A stretch of 22,511 nucleotides of DNA from Actinomycetota bacterium (GCA_017882935.1 JADGOP010000001.1:1-22511), one strand, 5' to 3'; shown: positions 7,659 to 15,345, counted from the first letter of the stretch. Notes: generated from the letters alone by a model not told the origin. Made by a program: numbers and translations.

Positions 7659-8567
7659 ATGCGGATCGACCAGGCGCTCCAGCAACTCGGCGCAGCCGGC
7701 CACGGACTCGTGCTGCGGCGCGACGCGCTCGCGGCGGGTGTGTGCGAGTCCGCGCTCGACCGACGGATCCGCGCGGGGTCGCTCGTGGTGGAGCAGCCAG
7801 GCATCTACCGACTCGCCGGTGCGGCCGCAACGCTGGCACGGCGCGAGCGCGCGGCGGTGCTGGCCGCACATCCCGACGGCGTCCTCTCGCACCGGAGCGC
7901 CGCCCGGGTGCATGGCCTCATCGGCGTGGAGGTCGAGGCCATCGACGTCACCGTCTCGTCCACGAGGCTGCCACGACTGCGCGACGTCACCATCCACCGG
8001 TCGCTCGACCTTCAGCCGTCCCACGTGCGGCTGCTCGACGGGATGCGCGTCACCACCGTCGAGCGCACCCTCGCCGACCTGGGTGACGTCGTGCCCCCTC
8101 GCCGGGTTGCCTGGGCGCTCGAGCGGGCCGTGATCGAGCGGCTCACCACCTGGGAGCGCAGCACGGCGATCCTCGACGAGATCGGTGGGCGGGGCCGCAA
8201 CGGTCGGGGTGCGCTCCGGGCGGCCCTGGCCGAGTGGCCCTTCGACGGTCGCCCACCCGACAGCGTGCTCGAGGTGGCACTGGCCCGGCTCCTGGCAGCG
8301 AACGGGCTGCCCCTGCCCACGTTCCAGCACGAGATGCGCCACCACGGTCGGTTCGTGGCCCGGGTCGACGCCGCATGGCTCGACCGGATGGTCGTCGGCG
8401 AGGTCGACGGACACCATGCCCATGCCGGCAGCGAGCAGTTCAAACGCGACCTGCGCCGCCAGAACGAGCTGGTTCGCCTGGGCTACACGGTGCTGCGTTG
8501 GAGCTGGGACGACGTCCAGGCGGGGTGGCGCGTGGTGCGCGACGTCCGCCACGCGCTCGACTGCTGA
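7659..8567 (+). CDS. AbiEi-like winged-helix plus DUF559 (Vsr-like nuclease fold) protein
   Basis: A 302-residue protein with two recognisable parts. Residues about 1-55 look like the N-terminal winged-helix of AbiEi-type antitoxin regulators (alternation of LVLRRDALAAGVCESALDRRI with the wing GSLVVEQPGIYRLAG). The middle (about 60-150) contains the HPDGVLSHRSAARVHGL and RTLADLGDVV motifs usual in these proteins. The C-terminal 75 residues resemble DUF559, a PD-(D/E)XK/Vsr-like fold: VDAAW with a candidate acid, then VVGEVDGHHAH with the second acid, FKRDLRRQNELVRLGYTVLRWSWDDV at the end. Such proteins are common and multicopy in actinobacteria; their function is not established, and no cognate AbiEii toxin gene is adjacent. 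The gene is bracketed by hairpins H2 and H3. No clear ribosome site precedes ATG 7659. Confidence 0.85.
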   Translation: MRIDQALQQLGAAGHGLVLRRDALAAGVCESALDRRIRAGSLVVEQPGIYRLAGAAATLARRERAAVLAAHPDGVLSHRSAARVHGLIGVEVEAIDVTVSSTRLPRLRDVTIHRSLDLQPSHVRLLDGMRVTTVERTLADLGDVVPPRRVAWALERAVIERLTTWERSTAILDEIGGRGRNGRGALRAALAEWPFDGRPPDSVLEVALARLLAANGLPLPTFQHEMRHHGRFVARVDAAWLDRMVVGEVDGHHAHAGSEQFKRDLRRQNELVRLGYTVLRWSWDDVQAGWRVVRDVRHALDC

Positions 8568-8593
8568 GTCCCCCCGACCTCGTTCCCTGCCCG

Positions 8594-8640
8594 ATCTGCG
8601 TGCGGATTCCGTCGCTCAGCGATGGTATCCGCACGCAGAA
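8594..8640. repeat. 47-nt hairpin H3 of the CGGATA family
   Basis: Arms 8594-8615 and 8619-8640 are 22-mers around loop TCA, with three differences (one compatible with G-U pairing). The right arm, read on the minus strand, is TTCT-GCGTG-CGGATA-CCAT-CGC, nearly identical to H2. Pairing extends to 8590 and 8644. It lies between the convergent ends of the DUF559 gene and the RAM-domain gene and could serve as a two-way terminator. Confidence 0.92.
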
Positions 8641-8676
8641 CGGGAAGATGGACGGGAAGATGGACGGGAAGATGGA
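8641..8676. repeat. Three tandem copies of a 12-bp unit
   Basis: CGGGAAGATGGA is repeated exactly three times (8641-8652, 8653-8664, 8665-8676). It begins at the outer edge of hairpin H3 and stops 4 bases before the stop codon of the RAM-domain gene. It is non-coding in the chosen annotation. Confidence 0.95.
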
Positions 8677-8680
8677 AGAG

Positions 8681-8917
8681 TCAGAGGTGGACGACGGGGC
8701 AGGTGAGGGTGCGCGTGATCCCTTCGATCATCTGCACCCGGCTGACCACCATCTTGCCCAGCTCGTCGACCGTCTCGGCCTGGGCCCGCACGATGACGTC
8801 GTAGGGGCCCGTGACGTCCTCGGCCGCCACCACACCCGGGATCGCCGCGACCTCGGCGGCCACGGGAGCGGCCTTGCCCACCTCGGTCTGGATCAGGATG
8901 TAGGCGCTGACACCCAT
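8681..8917 (-). CDS. Stand-alone Lrp/AsnC ligand-binding (RAM) domain protein
   Basis: A 78-residue protein made only of the alpha-beta RAM/effector domain of Lrp/AsnC regulators, without the helix-turn-helix. The sequence begins with SAYILIQTEVGK, continues through IPGVVAAEDVTGPYDVIVRAQAET, the usual GxYDxxV core where amino acids bind at subunit interfaces, and ends with the last strand TLTCPVVHL. Such mini-proteins form multimers and may sense small molecules or modulate a partner; DNA binding is not expected. Its ATG shares one base with the pckG stop (TGATG at 8915-8919), so it is translationally coupled to PEP carboxykinase and probably functions alongside it. A longer reading upstream (to 9034) overlaps pckG and adds non-homologous sequence, so it was not used. 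Hairpin H3 lies downstream. Confidence 0.9.
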   Translation of the reverse strand: MGVSAYILIQTEVGKAAPVAAEVAAIPGVVAAEDVTGPYDVIVRAQAETVDELGKMVVSRVQMIEGITRTLTCPVVHL

Positions 8918-10728
8918 CAGCGGGATCCGGCGAGCCGCTTCTCGAGCTCGGCGAGCTCGTCGGACAGCTCTCCGGGGAGGCGTTCGCCCACGAACGTGAA
9001 GTGCTCCGAGATGAGGGGCACCTCCTGGCGCCACGACTCGTTGTCGACGGCCAGCAGCGCGGCCAGCGTGTCGGCGTCGATGTCGAGGCCGTCGGTGTCG
9101 AGCGAGCCGGCCGTGGGGACCCGCCCGATGGCGGTGTCGATGGCGTCGGCCTCACCGGCGAGGCGGCGCAGCACCCAGTCGAGCACGCGGCTGTTGTCGC
9201 CGTAGCCGGGCCACAGGAAGGAGCCGTCGTCGCCCTTGCGGAACCAGTTGACCCAGAACAGCCGGGGCAGCTTGGACTCGTCGGAGGCCTTGCCGATGTC
9301 GAGCCAGTGCCTCATGTAGTCGCCGGCGTTGTACCCGATGAAGGGGCGCATCGCGAACGGGTCGAAGCGGACCTCGCCGATGGTGCCCGCGGCGGCAGCC
9401 GTCTTCTCGGAGCTCATGATGGAGCCGAGGAACACGCCGTGCTGCCAGTCGAACGACTCGGTGACGAGTGGGACGTTGGTGGCGCGGCGGCCGCCGAACA
9501 GGATCGCCGAGATCGGCACGCCGGCGGGGTCCTCCCACTCGGGAGCGATGACGGGGCACTGCGAGGCGGGGGCGGTGAAGCGGGCGTTGGGGTGCGCGGC
9601 CGGGGTGCCCGACTCGGGCGTCCAGTCGTTGCCCTTCCAGTCGATCAGGTGCGCCGGGAGCTCGGGCGTGAGGCCCTCCCACCAGATGTCGCCGTCGTCG
9701 GTCTTGGCGACGTTGGTGAAGATGCAGTTCTCGTCGAGGCTGCGGATGGCGTTGAGGTTGGTGTCCTCGCCGGTGCCCGGGGCGACGCCGAAGAAGCCGG
9801 CCTCGGGGTTGATGGCGTAGAGGCGGCCGTCGTCGCCGAACTTCATCCAGGCGATGTCGTCGCCGATGGTCTCGACCTTCCACCCCGGGAGGGTGGGGAT
9901 GAGCATGGCCATGTTGGTCTTGCCGCACGCGGAGGGGAACGCCGCCGCCACGTACTTGGGCTCGGCGCCAGGCCGGGTGACCTTGACGATGAGCATGTGC
10001 TCGGCCATCCAGCCGTCGTCGCGGGCCATGGTGGAGGCGATGCGGAGGGCGAAGCACTTCTTGCCGAGCAGCGCGTTGCCGCCGTAGCCGGAGCCGTAGG
10101 ACCAGATCTCACGGGTCTCGGGGAAGTGGGTGATGTACTTGTTGTCGGCGTCGCACGGCCAGGCGACATCGGGGCGGGTGGTGCCGTCGGCGTCGACCAG
10201 CGGGTAGCCGACCGAGTGCAGGCACGGCACCCAGTCGCCGTCGCCCAGCACGTCGAGGGCGGCCTGGCCCATGCGCGCCATGATGCGCATGTTGGTGGCC
10301 ACGTAGGCCGAGTCGGTGAGCTGCACGCCGATGTGGGCGATGGGGGAGCCGAGGGGACCCATGCTGAAGGGCACCACGTACATGGTGCGGCCGCGCATGG
10401 CGCCGGTGTAGAAGCCGAGGAGCTCCTCGCGCATCTCCGCCGGGGGTCGCCAGTTGTTGGTGGGGCCGGCGTCGATCTCGTTCTCGCAGCAGATGAACGT
10501 GCGCTCCTCGACCCGGGCGACGTCGCCGGGGTCGGACAGGGCGAGGTAACTGTTGGGCCGCTTGGCCTCGTCGAGGCGCTCGAAGGCTCCACTGACGACG
10601 AGCGACTGCGCCAGCTCGTCGTACTCCTCCGCGGACCCGTCGCACCAGTACACCGAGTCGGGCTGGAAGATCCCTGCCCAGTGGTCGACCCAGGCGCGCA
10701 GTTTCTCGTTCGTGGTGGTGGCCGTCAT
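8917..10728 (-). CDS. pckG: Phosphoenolpyruvate carboxykinase (GTP)
   Basis: Converts oxaloacetate plus GTP to phosphoenolpyruvate, CO2 and GDP, the entry to gluconeogenesis, in the cytoplasm. The 603-residue length is normal for the GTP class. The nucleotide P-loop is [12 protein letters not shown] with the GTP-class active-site cysteine Cys268, followed by the kinase-2 segment [31 protein letters not shown] at about 289-319. Metal ligands are expected in the LGKKC (Lys223/224) and AEH (His244) segments and at Asp290/291. [20 protein letters not shown] is a strong family signature. The ATG at 10728 has a GGAGAGG site 4 nt upstream. Its stop overlaps the RAM-domain gene. A TAGGGT hexamer on the minus strand (10840-10845) is a possible -10 for a promoter between rpmB and this gene. 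Confidence 0.98.
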   Translation of the reverse strand: MTATTTNEKLRAWVDHWAGIFQPDSVYWCDGSAEEYDELAQSLVVSGAFERLDEAKRPNSYLALSDPGDVARVEERTFICCENEIDAGPTNNWRPPAEMREELLGFYTGAMRGRTMYVVPFSMGPLGSPIAHIGVQLTDSAYVATNMRIMARMGQAALDVLGDGDWVPCLHSVGYPLVDADGTTRPDVAWPCDADNKYITHFPETREIWSYGSGYGGNALLGKKCFALRIASTMARDDGWMAEHMLIVKVTRPGAEPKYVAAAFPSACGKTNMAMLIPTLPGWKVETIGDDIAWMKFGDDGRLYAINPEAGFFGVAPGTGEDTNLNAIRSLDENCIFTNVAKTDDGDIWWEGLTPELPAHLIDWKGNDWTPESGTPAAHPNARFTAPASQCPVIAPEWEDPAGVPISAILFGGRRATNVPLVTESFDWQHGVFLGSIMSSEKTAAAAGTIGEVRFDPFAMRPFIGYNAGDYMRHWLDIGKASDESKLPRLFWVNWFRKGDDGSFLWPGYGDNSRVLDWVLRRLAGEADAIDTAIGRVPTAGSLDTDGLDIDADTLAALLAVDNESWRQEVPLISEHFTFVGERLPGELSDELAELEKRLAGSR

Positions 10729-10839
10729 GCCCTCTCCGACGTCGTTGCAAAGGTGAAGCGCACCGACGGATCAAGGGAGGATCGTCGGGCCGGAGCCGTC
10801 GACGACCCGGGCTCTTCGCCGGGCGTTTGGGTGCTGGAC

Positions 10840-10845
10840 ACCCTA
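10840..10845 (-). promoter_or_regulatory. Candidate -10 element TAGGGT upstream of pckG
   Basis: TAGGGT on the minus strand fits TANNNT and lies about 110 nt before the pckG start, downstream of the rpmB hairpin, which would give pckG its own promoter with a long leader. There is no convincing -35 box, so this is tentative. Confidence 0.25.
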
Positions 10846-10890
10846 TCCACTGCCCCGGTCACGACGCAGATCCGCACCCGGGGGTGGGGC

Positions 10891-10913
10891 CCCGGCGCAG
10901 GCGCTGCGCCGGG
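10891..10913 (-). terminator. GC-rich hairpin directly after rpmB
   Basis: Arms of 9 bp (10891-10899 and 10905-10913) pair perfectly around a 5-nt loop, starting at the base after the rpmB stop codon. There is no T-tract, as is common for actinobacterial terminator candidates. It would separate rpmB from pckG transcription. Confidence 0.55.
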
Positions 10914-11108
10914 CTAGCGGACGCGCTTGGTGATCTTGCCGGCCTTGATGCAGCCCGTGCAGACGTTGACGCGCCTGGTGCTGCCCCCGACCACGGCGCG
11001 GACGCGCTGGATGTTGGGGTTCCACCGGCGATTGGTACGCCGGTGCGAGTGGCTGATGCTCTTGCCGAAAGAGGGGTGCTTGCCGCACACCTCGCACACC
11101 GATGCCAT
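10914..11108 (-). CDS. rpmB: 50S ribosomal protein L28
   Basis: A 64-residue structural protein of the large ribosomal subunit. MASVCEVCGKHPSFGKSISHSHRRTNRRWNPN is the typical start of bacterial L28, and VRAVVGGSTRRVNVCTGCIKAGKI the typical end. Cys5, Cys8, Cys50 and Cys53 form the four-cysteine zinc-binding set, so this is a zinc-containing (C+) paralogue. Zinc-dependent actinobacteria often keep a second cysteine-free copy under Zur control, which would be elsewhere. ATG 11108 is the only start that gives the complete family N-terminus. The gene is divergent from the DAK2 gene, in the rpmB-dak2-recG neighbourhood known from other Gram-positive bacteria. Its probable promoter is the TAGGGT at 11151-11156. 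Confidence 0.98.
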   Translation of the reverse strand: MASVCEVCGKHPSFGKSISHSHRRTNRRWNPNIQRVRAVVGGSTRRVNVCTGCIKAGKITKRVR

Positions 11109-11142
11109 GACGGCGAAACCTCGAAGAGAAGACCGGAAGGAC

Positions 11143-11154
11143 GGGTTGCAACCC
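11143..11154. promoter_or_regulatory. Perfect 12-bp palindrome in the rpmB upstream region
   Basis: GGGTTGCAACCC is a perfect inverted repeat about 35 nt before the rpmB start. It overlaps the presumed -10 element, the place expected for a repressor site. Twelve bases is short enough to occur by chance. Confidence 0.35.
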
Positions 11155-11156
11155 TA
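11151..11156 (-). promoter_or_regulatory. Candidate rpmB -10 element TAGGGT
   Basis: TAGGGT on the minus strand, with TTGGCC (11175-11180) 18 nt upstream as a partial -35 match, would give a leader of about 35 nt. Confidence 0.35.
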
Positions 11157-11229
11157 GGGGCGGACCTCCATGCTGGCCAAATGCCCTGCCCGGCTGCTGG
11201 GCCGGGTCCGGAGCCGTGGCGCCGCTCAC

Positions 11230-11235
11230 TACGAT
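11230..11235 (+). promoter_or_regulatory. Candidate -10 element TACGAT for DAK2 gene (leaderless)
   Basis: TACGAT fits TANNNT and ends 8 nt before ATG 11244. There is no Shine-Dalgarno between them, so the transcript probably starts at the initiation codon. Confidence 0.5.
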
Positions 11236-11243
11236 CTCCGCCC

Positions 11244-12902
11244 ATGACCTTGGAGCGGCTCGGGGCCGACGACCTGCGGCACGTGATCGAGTCGTTCCGG
11301 GATGCGCTGCACCTGCACCAGACCGCGGTGAACCGGCTCAACGTCTACCCCGTGCCCGACGGCGACACGGGCTCGAACATGGCCCTCACCCTCGCGTCGG
11401 TCGTGGCCGAGCTCGACAACGCCCCGCCCGACCTCGAGGCCACGTGCACGGCCATCAGCCACGGGTCGCTCATGGGCGCCCGCGGCAACTCCGGGGTGAT
11501 CCTGTCGCAGATCCTGCGGGGCCTCGCCGACGTGGTGCGCGCCTCCGACGGCACCATCGACGGTGGGGTGCTGGCCGACGGGTTGGCCGCCGCGGCCGTA
11601 GGCGCCTACGGGGCGGTGATGCGACCCGTCGAGGGCACCATCCTCACCGTCGTGCGCGAGACGGCCGAGGCGGCGGCCGCGGCGGTCGCCGCGGGCGCCG
11701 ATCTGCTCGGGGTGCTCGAAGCCGCCCGCGAGGGTGGCTACGCCTCGCTCGAGCGCACGCCCGAGCTGCTCTCGGTCCTCGCCGATGCCGGCGTGGTCGA
11801 CGCCGGTGGTGCCGGCTTCGTGCTGCTGATCGACGCGGCGCTGCTCGTGGTCGACGGCCGCCCGCTGCCGGAGCCGCCCGATGTCGACGAGCTGGCCGAG
11901 GCCATCGCGGTCGCCCACGGCGACGGCCACGGCGAGGGCGGCATCGCCGACCTGCGCTACGAGGTCATGTACTTCCTCGAGGCGCCCGACGAGACCATCC
12001 CGTGGTTCAAGGACGTGTGGGCCGGCATCGGCGACTCCATCGTCGTGGTGGGCGGCGACGGCATCTGGAACTGCCACATCCACACCGACGACATCGGTGC
12101 CTCCATCGAGGCGGCGCTCGACTGCGGGCGGCCCCGCAACATCCGCATCACCGATCTCCTGGAGCAGGTCGAGGAGGAGAAGTGGGTGCGCGAGGGCTCC
12201 GGTGGGGCCACCGACGAGGAGTCGCCGCTCGCGCTCACCCCTGCCACCACCGCGGTCGTGGCGGTCTCCGTGGGCGACGGCATCCGCCGCATCTTCCACT
12301 CGCTCGGCGTGCAGCGGATCGTGTCCGGCGGCCAGTCGATGAACCCGTCCACCAAGCAGCTGATCGAGGCCGTCGAGGCGTGCCCGTCCGACTGCGTCGT
12401 GATCCTGCCCAACAACAAGAACATCATCCCGGTGGCCGAACAGGTCGACGCCCACACGTCGAAGACCGTGCGCGTCGTGCCCACGCGTGGCATCAGCGAG
12501 GGCTTCGCGGCCCTGGTGGCCTACGACCCCGAGGCCGACATCGAGGCCAACGCCGCAGCCCTCGCCGAGTCGGCCCAGGCGGTCACCGCCGGCGAGATCA
12601 CCCGGGCGGTGCGCGACTCGAGCTGCGACCTCGGACCCATCGCCGAGGGCGACTGGCTCGGCATCTCCCGCTCGGGCATCGACGCCATCGAGAAGACCCT
12701 GGCCGACGCCGCCACCACGCTGCTCGACAAGCTCATCGACGACGACAGCCACGAGATCATCACCCTCATCGAGGGCGAGGGCTCGTCGGTGGGGGACACC
12801 CGGCGGATCACGCAGTGGCTCGCCGACAACCACCCGCACATCACCGCCGAGGTGCACAGCGGTGGCCAGCCGCTGTACCCCTACTTCATCGGCATCGAAT
12901 AG
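11244..12902 (+). CDS. DAK2-domain protein, FakA/YloV-like (putative fatty acid kinase subunit)
   Basis: A 552-residue protein homologous to FakA/YloV. In Firmicutes FakA uses ATP to phosphorylate fatty acids carried by FakB; in actinobacteria the role is not well established. The N-terminal DhaL/DAK2 domain carries the Mg-ADP motif PVPDGDTGSNM (residues 36-46, with Asp39 and Asp41) and HGSLMGARGNSGVILSQILRG. The middle segment (GDGIWNCHIHTDDIG) and the C-terminal half (GIRRIFHSLGVQRIVSGGQSMNPST, PNNKNIIPVAEQV, TLIEGEG) are the conserved FakA linker and C-terminal domains, ending in HSGGQPLYPYFIGIE. The length matches the family (about 550). A GTG/ATG further upstream (to 10827) is rejected, since the added sequence has no homology. 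No FakB-type gene is in the window. Confidence 0.9.
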   Translation: MTLERLGADDLRHVIESFRDALHLHQTAVNRLNVYPVPDGDTGSNMALTLASVVAELDNAPPDLEATCTAISHGSLMGARGNSGVILSQILRGLADVVRASDGTIDGGVLADGLAAAAVGAYGAVMRPVEGTILTVVRETAEAAAAAVAAGADLLGVLEAAREGGYASLERTPELLSVLADAGVVDAGGAGFVLLIDAALLVVDGRPLPEPPDVDELAEAIAVAHGDGHGEGGIADLRYEVMYFLEAPDETIPWFKDVWAGIGDSIVVVGGDGIWNCHIHTDDIGASIEAALDCGRPRNIRITDLLEQVEEEKWVREGSGGATDEESPLALTPATTAVVAVSVGDGIRRIFHSLGVQRIVSGGQSMNPSTKQLIEAVEACPSDCVVILPNNKNIIPVAEQVDAHTSKTVRVVPTRGISEGFAALVAYDPEADIEANAAALAESAQAVTAGEITRAVRDSSCDLGPIAEGDWLGISRSGIDAIEKTLADAATTLLDKLIDDDSHEIITLIEGEGSSVGDTRRITQWLADNHPHITAEVHSGGQPLYPYFIGIE

Positions 12903-12941
12903 CGCGGGCGGCTCAACCGCACCTGCGCTAGACACCCCGCC

Positions 12942-14045
12942 GTGTCCGGTCCGTCGAGCTCCGAGCTGATCCGGCGCCACTTCGAGCTGTTCGCGCCCGC
13001 CGTGGCGCACCTGCCGCTGTACCACCGCCTGGCCGAGATGGCGGCGGACGACGCCGACGTCACCGGCCTGCTGCTCGTCGCCCAACCAGGACAGGCCCGG
13101 CCCGTGCTGCTGCTCGCCGCGGTCCACGAGCTCGTGCTGCGACGCCCCGACCTGCCCCTGGCGCAGTGGTACGCCTCGGTCACGCCGCCCGCCGAGCTGG
13201 CCACCGGCGATCCCTACCCGGCCTTCCGTCAGCTCTGCCTCGATCACGCCGACGAGCTGCGGGCCGTCATCGCGACGCACGGCACGCAGACCAACGAGGT
13301 CAACCGCTGCGTGTTGCTCGCCCCGCTGGTCGCCGCCGCCACGGCCGATGTGCCCGACCGGCCCGTGGCACTCGTCGAGCTGGGGTGCAGCGCCGGGCTG
13401 CTCCTCGGGCTCGACCGGTACCGCATCGAGGTGGGCGACGCGGTGGTGGGTGACCCGGCCTCACCCGTGCAGCTGGCGGGTCGCGTGGTCGACGGCGCGG
13501 CGCCGCCGCTGGCCCCCTTCCCGCCCGCGCCCCCCGTCGTCGACCGCGTCGGTCTCGACCTGGCGCCGGTGGCGCTCGACGACGTCGACCGGGTGCGGTG
13601 GCTCGAGGCCTGCCTGTGGCCCGACCAGCCGCATCGGGTGGAACGGTTCCGCGCCGCCGTCGAGCTGCTGCGGCCCGAGCCGCCGCGCGTCGTGCAGGGC
13701 GACTTCGTCGAGCTGCTGCCGGACGTGGTGCGGGGGTTGCCCGACCACGCACACGTCGTTGTCTTCCACTGCTGGGCCCTGACCTACGTGGCCCGCGACC
13801 GGCGTCCCGACCTGGCTGCGGCCATCGCGGCAACGGGCGCTGGGGGGCGGACGGTGTCGTGGCTGTCGGCCGAGGCGCCCCGCGTCGTGCCGAGCATCGA
13901 GGCGCCCGACCTGCCCGCCGGCATCGAGGAGACCCAGCCGGAGACGGTGCTGGGCCTGCGCCGCTGGCGCGACGGGCACGAGCTGGAGCCCCTCGCCGCG
14001 GGGTGGGGGCACCCCCACGGCGAGTGGCTCACCTGGCTCTCCTGA
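12942..14045 (+). CDS. DUF2332 family protein
   Basis: A 367-residue protein of an uncharacterised, mainly actinobacterial family. Recognisable family segments are LLLVAQPGQARPVLLLAAVHELVL, TQTNEVNRCVLL, VALVELGCSAGLLLGLDRYRIEVGD, WLEACLWPDQPHRVERFRAAVELL, VVVFHCWALTYV and WLSAEAP. The ELGCSAGLLLGLDRY segment resembles the glycine-rich loop of SAM-dependent methyltransferases (usual DUF2332 form ExGxSAGLNLxxDRY), but the reaction and substrate are unknown. It is cytoplasmic, without signal peptide or helices. The GTG at 12942 lies 39 nt after the DAK2 stop and begins the family N-terminus SSSELIRRHFELFA. It converges on the NHL lipoprotein with a 7-nt gap. It is one of three genes that separate dak2 from recG. 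Confidence 0.88.
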   Translation: MSGPSSSELIRRHFELFAPAVAHLPLYHRLAEMAADDADVTGLLLVAQPGQARPVLLLAAVHELVLRRPDLPLAQWYASVTPPAELATGDPYPAFRQLCLDHADELRAVIATHGTQTNEVNRCVLLAPLVAAATADVPDRPVALVELGCSAGLLLGLDRYRIEVGDAVVGDPASPVQLAGRVVDGAAPPLAPFPPAPPVVDRVGLDLAPVALDDVDRVRWLEACLWPDQPHRVERFRAAVELLRPEPPRVVQGDFVELLPDVVRGLPDHAHVVVFHCWALTYVARDRRPDLAAAIAATGAGGRTVSWLSAEAPRVVPSIEAPDLPAGIEETQPETVLGLRRWRDGHELEPLAAGWGHPHGEWLTWLS

Positions 14046-14056
14046 GGAGTCCTCAG
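14042..14056. terminator. Small palindrome over the convergent stop codons
   Basis: CTGAGGAGTCCTCAG pairs as 6 bp around loop AGT (7 bp if the centre is one base). It contains the stop codons of both the DUF2332 gene and the NHL gene. It may act as a weak two-way terminator, though it is short. Confidence 0.3.
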
Positions 14057-15192
14057 CTCGTGGGTGCTGCGGGCGCCTTCGCCGGCTCGGCGACCGTGTA
14101 GACGACGTTGTCGGAGGTGAGGTAGAGCGTCTTGGCGTCGACCGACAGCGACACGCTGCCCGGGGTGAGGGCGAACTTGAGCGCCCCTCCCGGGCCCCGC
14201 ACGCCCGTGGCGGAGCTGGCCGCGCCCGTGCCGGCGATGGTGGTGATGACGTTGGTGGGATCGACTCGCCGCACCCGGTTGTTGGAGGTGTCGGCGATGA
14301 ACACGTTGCCGGCGGCGTCGACGGCGACGCCTCCGGGGTAGTCGAGCTGCGCGGCGGTGGCGGCCCCTCCGTCGCCAGCGAAGCCCAGCGTGCCGGTGCC
14401 GGCGAACGTGCTGATGGTGCCGCCGATGGTGAAGCGCCGCACCTTGTGGTTGTTGGTGTCGGCCACGTAGACGTTGCCGGACGTGTCGACGGCCATGCCG
14501 GTGGGGTAGCTCAGCTGGGCCGCGGTGGCGGCGGCCCCGTCACCCGACGAGCCACTGGTGCCTGTGCCGGCGACGGTGTTGATCTTCCCGTCGGACCAGG
14601 TGACCCGACGGATGCGGTGGTTCCCCGAGTCGGCGATGAGCAGGTTGCCCGAGAGGTCGAACGCCAGCCGGGTGGGGTAGTTCAGCGTGGCGCTGGTGGC
14701 CGGCCCGCCGTCGCCGAGGAACAGGAAGCCGCCCCCGGCGACCGTGCTGATGGTGCCGCCCGTGGTGACCTTGCGGACGCGGGCGTTGCCGGTGTCGGCG
14801 ATGTAGACGTTGCCGGCGCCGTCGACCGCCACGCCGCCCGGGTAGTTGAGCTTCGCTGAGGTGGCCGCGCCGCCGTCGCCGGAGAAGCCGCTCGTGCCGG
14901 TGCCGGCGAAGGTGGTGATGGTGCCGTCGGCGGCCACCTTGCGCACCCGGTGGTTGTCGGTGTCGGCGATGTAGACGTCGCCGGCGCTGTCGGCAGCGGT
15001 GCCGTAGGGGGCGTACAGCTCGGCGTTGATGGCTGCCGCGCCGTCTCCCGTGGAGCCGGCGGTGCCGTTGCCGGCGAGGGCGGACAGGTCGCCGGGGCCG
15101 CACGCGGTGGCCACCAGCGCCACCAGGCCGATGGCGACGCCGAACAGGCGACGGGACCGGCGTCGGGCGGAAGGGTCGGGTGGGAGCGACAT
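14053..15192 (-). CDS. NHL-repeat beta-propeller lipoprotein
   Basis: A 379-residue secreted protein. An arginine-rich N-terminus (ARRRSRRLF) and the hydrophobic stretch GVAIGLVALVATAC end in a lipobox with Cys31, so it should be lipid-anchored outside the membrane. Five NHL units of 55-59 residues follow, each of the form L-YP-GVAVD-AGNVYIADT-NHRVRKV-GTISTFAGTG-GDGGAAT-A, and a sixth degenerate unit (SVSLSVDAKTLYLTSDNVVYTV), fitting a six-bladed propeller. Proteins of this type bind ligands or partners, but the specific role is unknown. ATG 15192 has GGAGG 7 nt upstream; the longer reading from 15261 places the signal peptide too far from the N-terminus. A TAAGGT hexamer (minus strand, 15270-15275) is a weak -10 candidate. 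Confidence 0.88.
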   Translation of the reverse strand: MSLPPDPSARRRSRRLFGVAIGLVALVATACGPGDLSALAGNGTAGSTGDGAAAINAELYAPYGTAADSAGDVYIADTDNHRVRKVAADGTITTFAGTGTSGFSGDGGAATSAKLNYPGGVAVDGAGNVYIADTGNARVRKVTTGGTISTVAGGGFLFLGDGGPATSATLNYPTRLAFDLSGNLLIADSGNHRIRRVTWSDGKINTVAGTGTSGSSGDGAAATAAQLSYPTGMAVDTSGNVYVADTNNHKVRRFTIGGTISTFAGTGTLGFAGDGGAATAAQLDYPGGVAVDAAGNVFIADTSNNRVRRVDPTNVITTIAGTGAASSATGVRGPGGALKFALTPGSVSLSVDAKTLYLTSDNVVYTVAEPAKAPAAPTS

Positions 15193-15316
15193 GGGAGGGC
15201 CTCCGTCGGGCGTTGGGTGGGCGAGCCCGCCGACGCCAGAGGCGTGTGACGGGCGACACAACGACGGGCACCTTAGCCGCTCGATGACGCGCGTGACTGT
15301 TACATCAGAACGCGGC

Positions 15317-15338
15317 AGGGTCGGATCGGTGCGACCCT
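15317..15338. terminator. Hairpin downstream of the MhuD-like gene
   Basis: AGGGTCG and CGACCCT form 7-bp arms around an 8-nt loop, starting 8 nt beyond the stop codon of the minus-strand monooxygenase gene. There is no T-tract. It could separate that gene from the NHL gene's own promoter. Confidence 0.35.
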
Positions 15339-15345
15339 CCCGACG

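Noticed and set aside
7659..8567. AbiE toxin-antitoxin pair
   Set aside because: Only the AbiEi-like domain is present; neither neighbour resembles an AbiEii nucleotidyltransferase toxin.
10891..10913. rpmB hairpin as a fourth member of the CGGATA hairpin family
   Set aside because: It has 9-bp arms, a 5-nt loop and none of the TTCT or CGGATA blocks; treated as an ordinary terminator candidate.
14003..14018. GC palindrome near the end of the DUF2332 gene
   Set aside because: It encodes the Gly-His-Pro-His-Gly stretch of a GC-rich coding region and has only a 2-nt centre; likely chance.
14053..15026. Tandem 168-bp DNA repeats as a mobile or CRISPR-like array
   Set aside because: They are the coding repeats of NHL propeller blades, diverged at DNA level and in frame.
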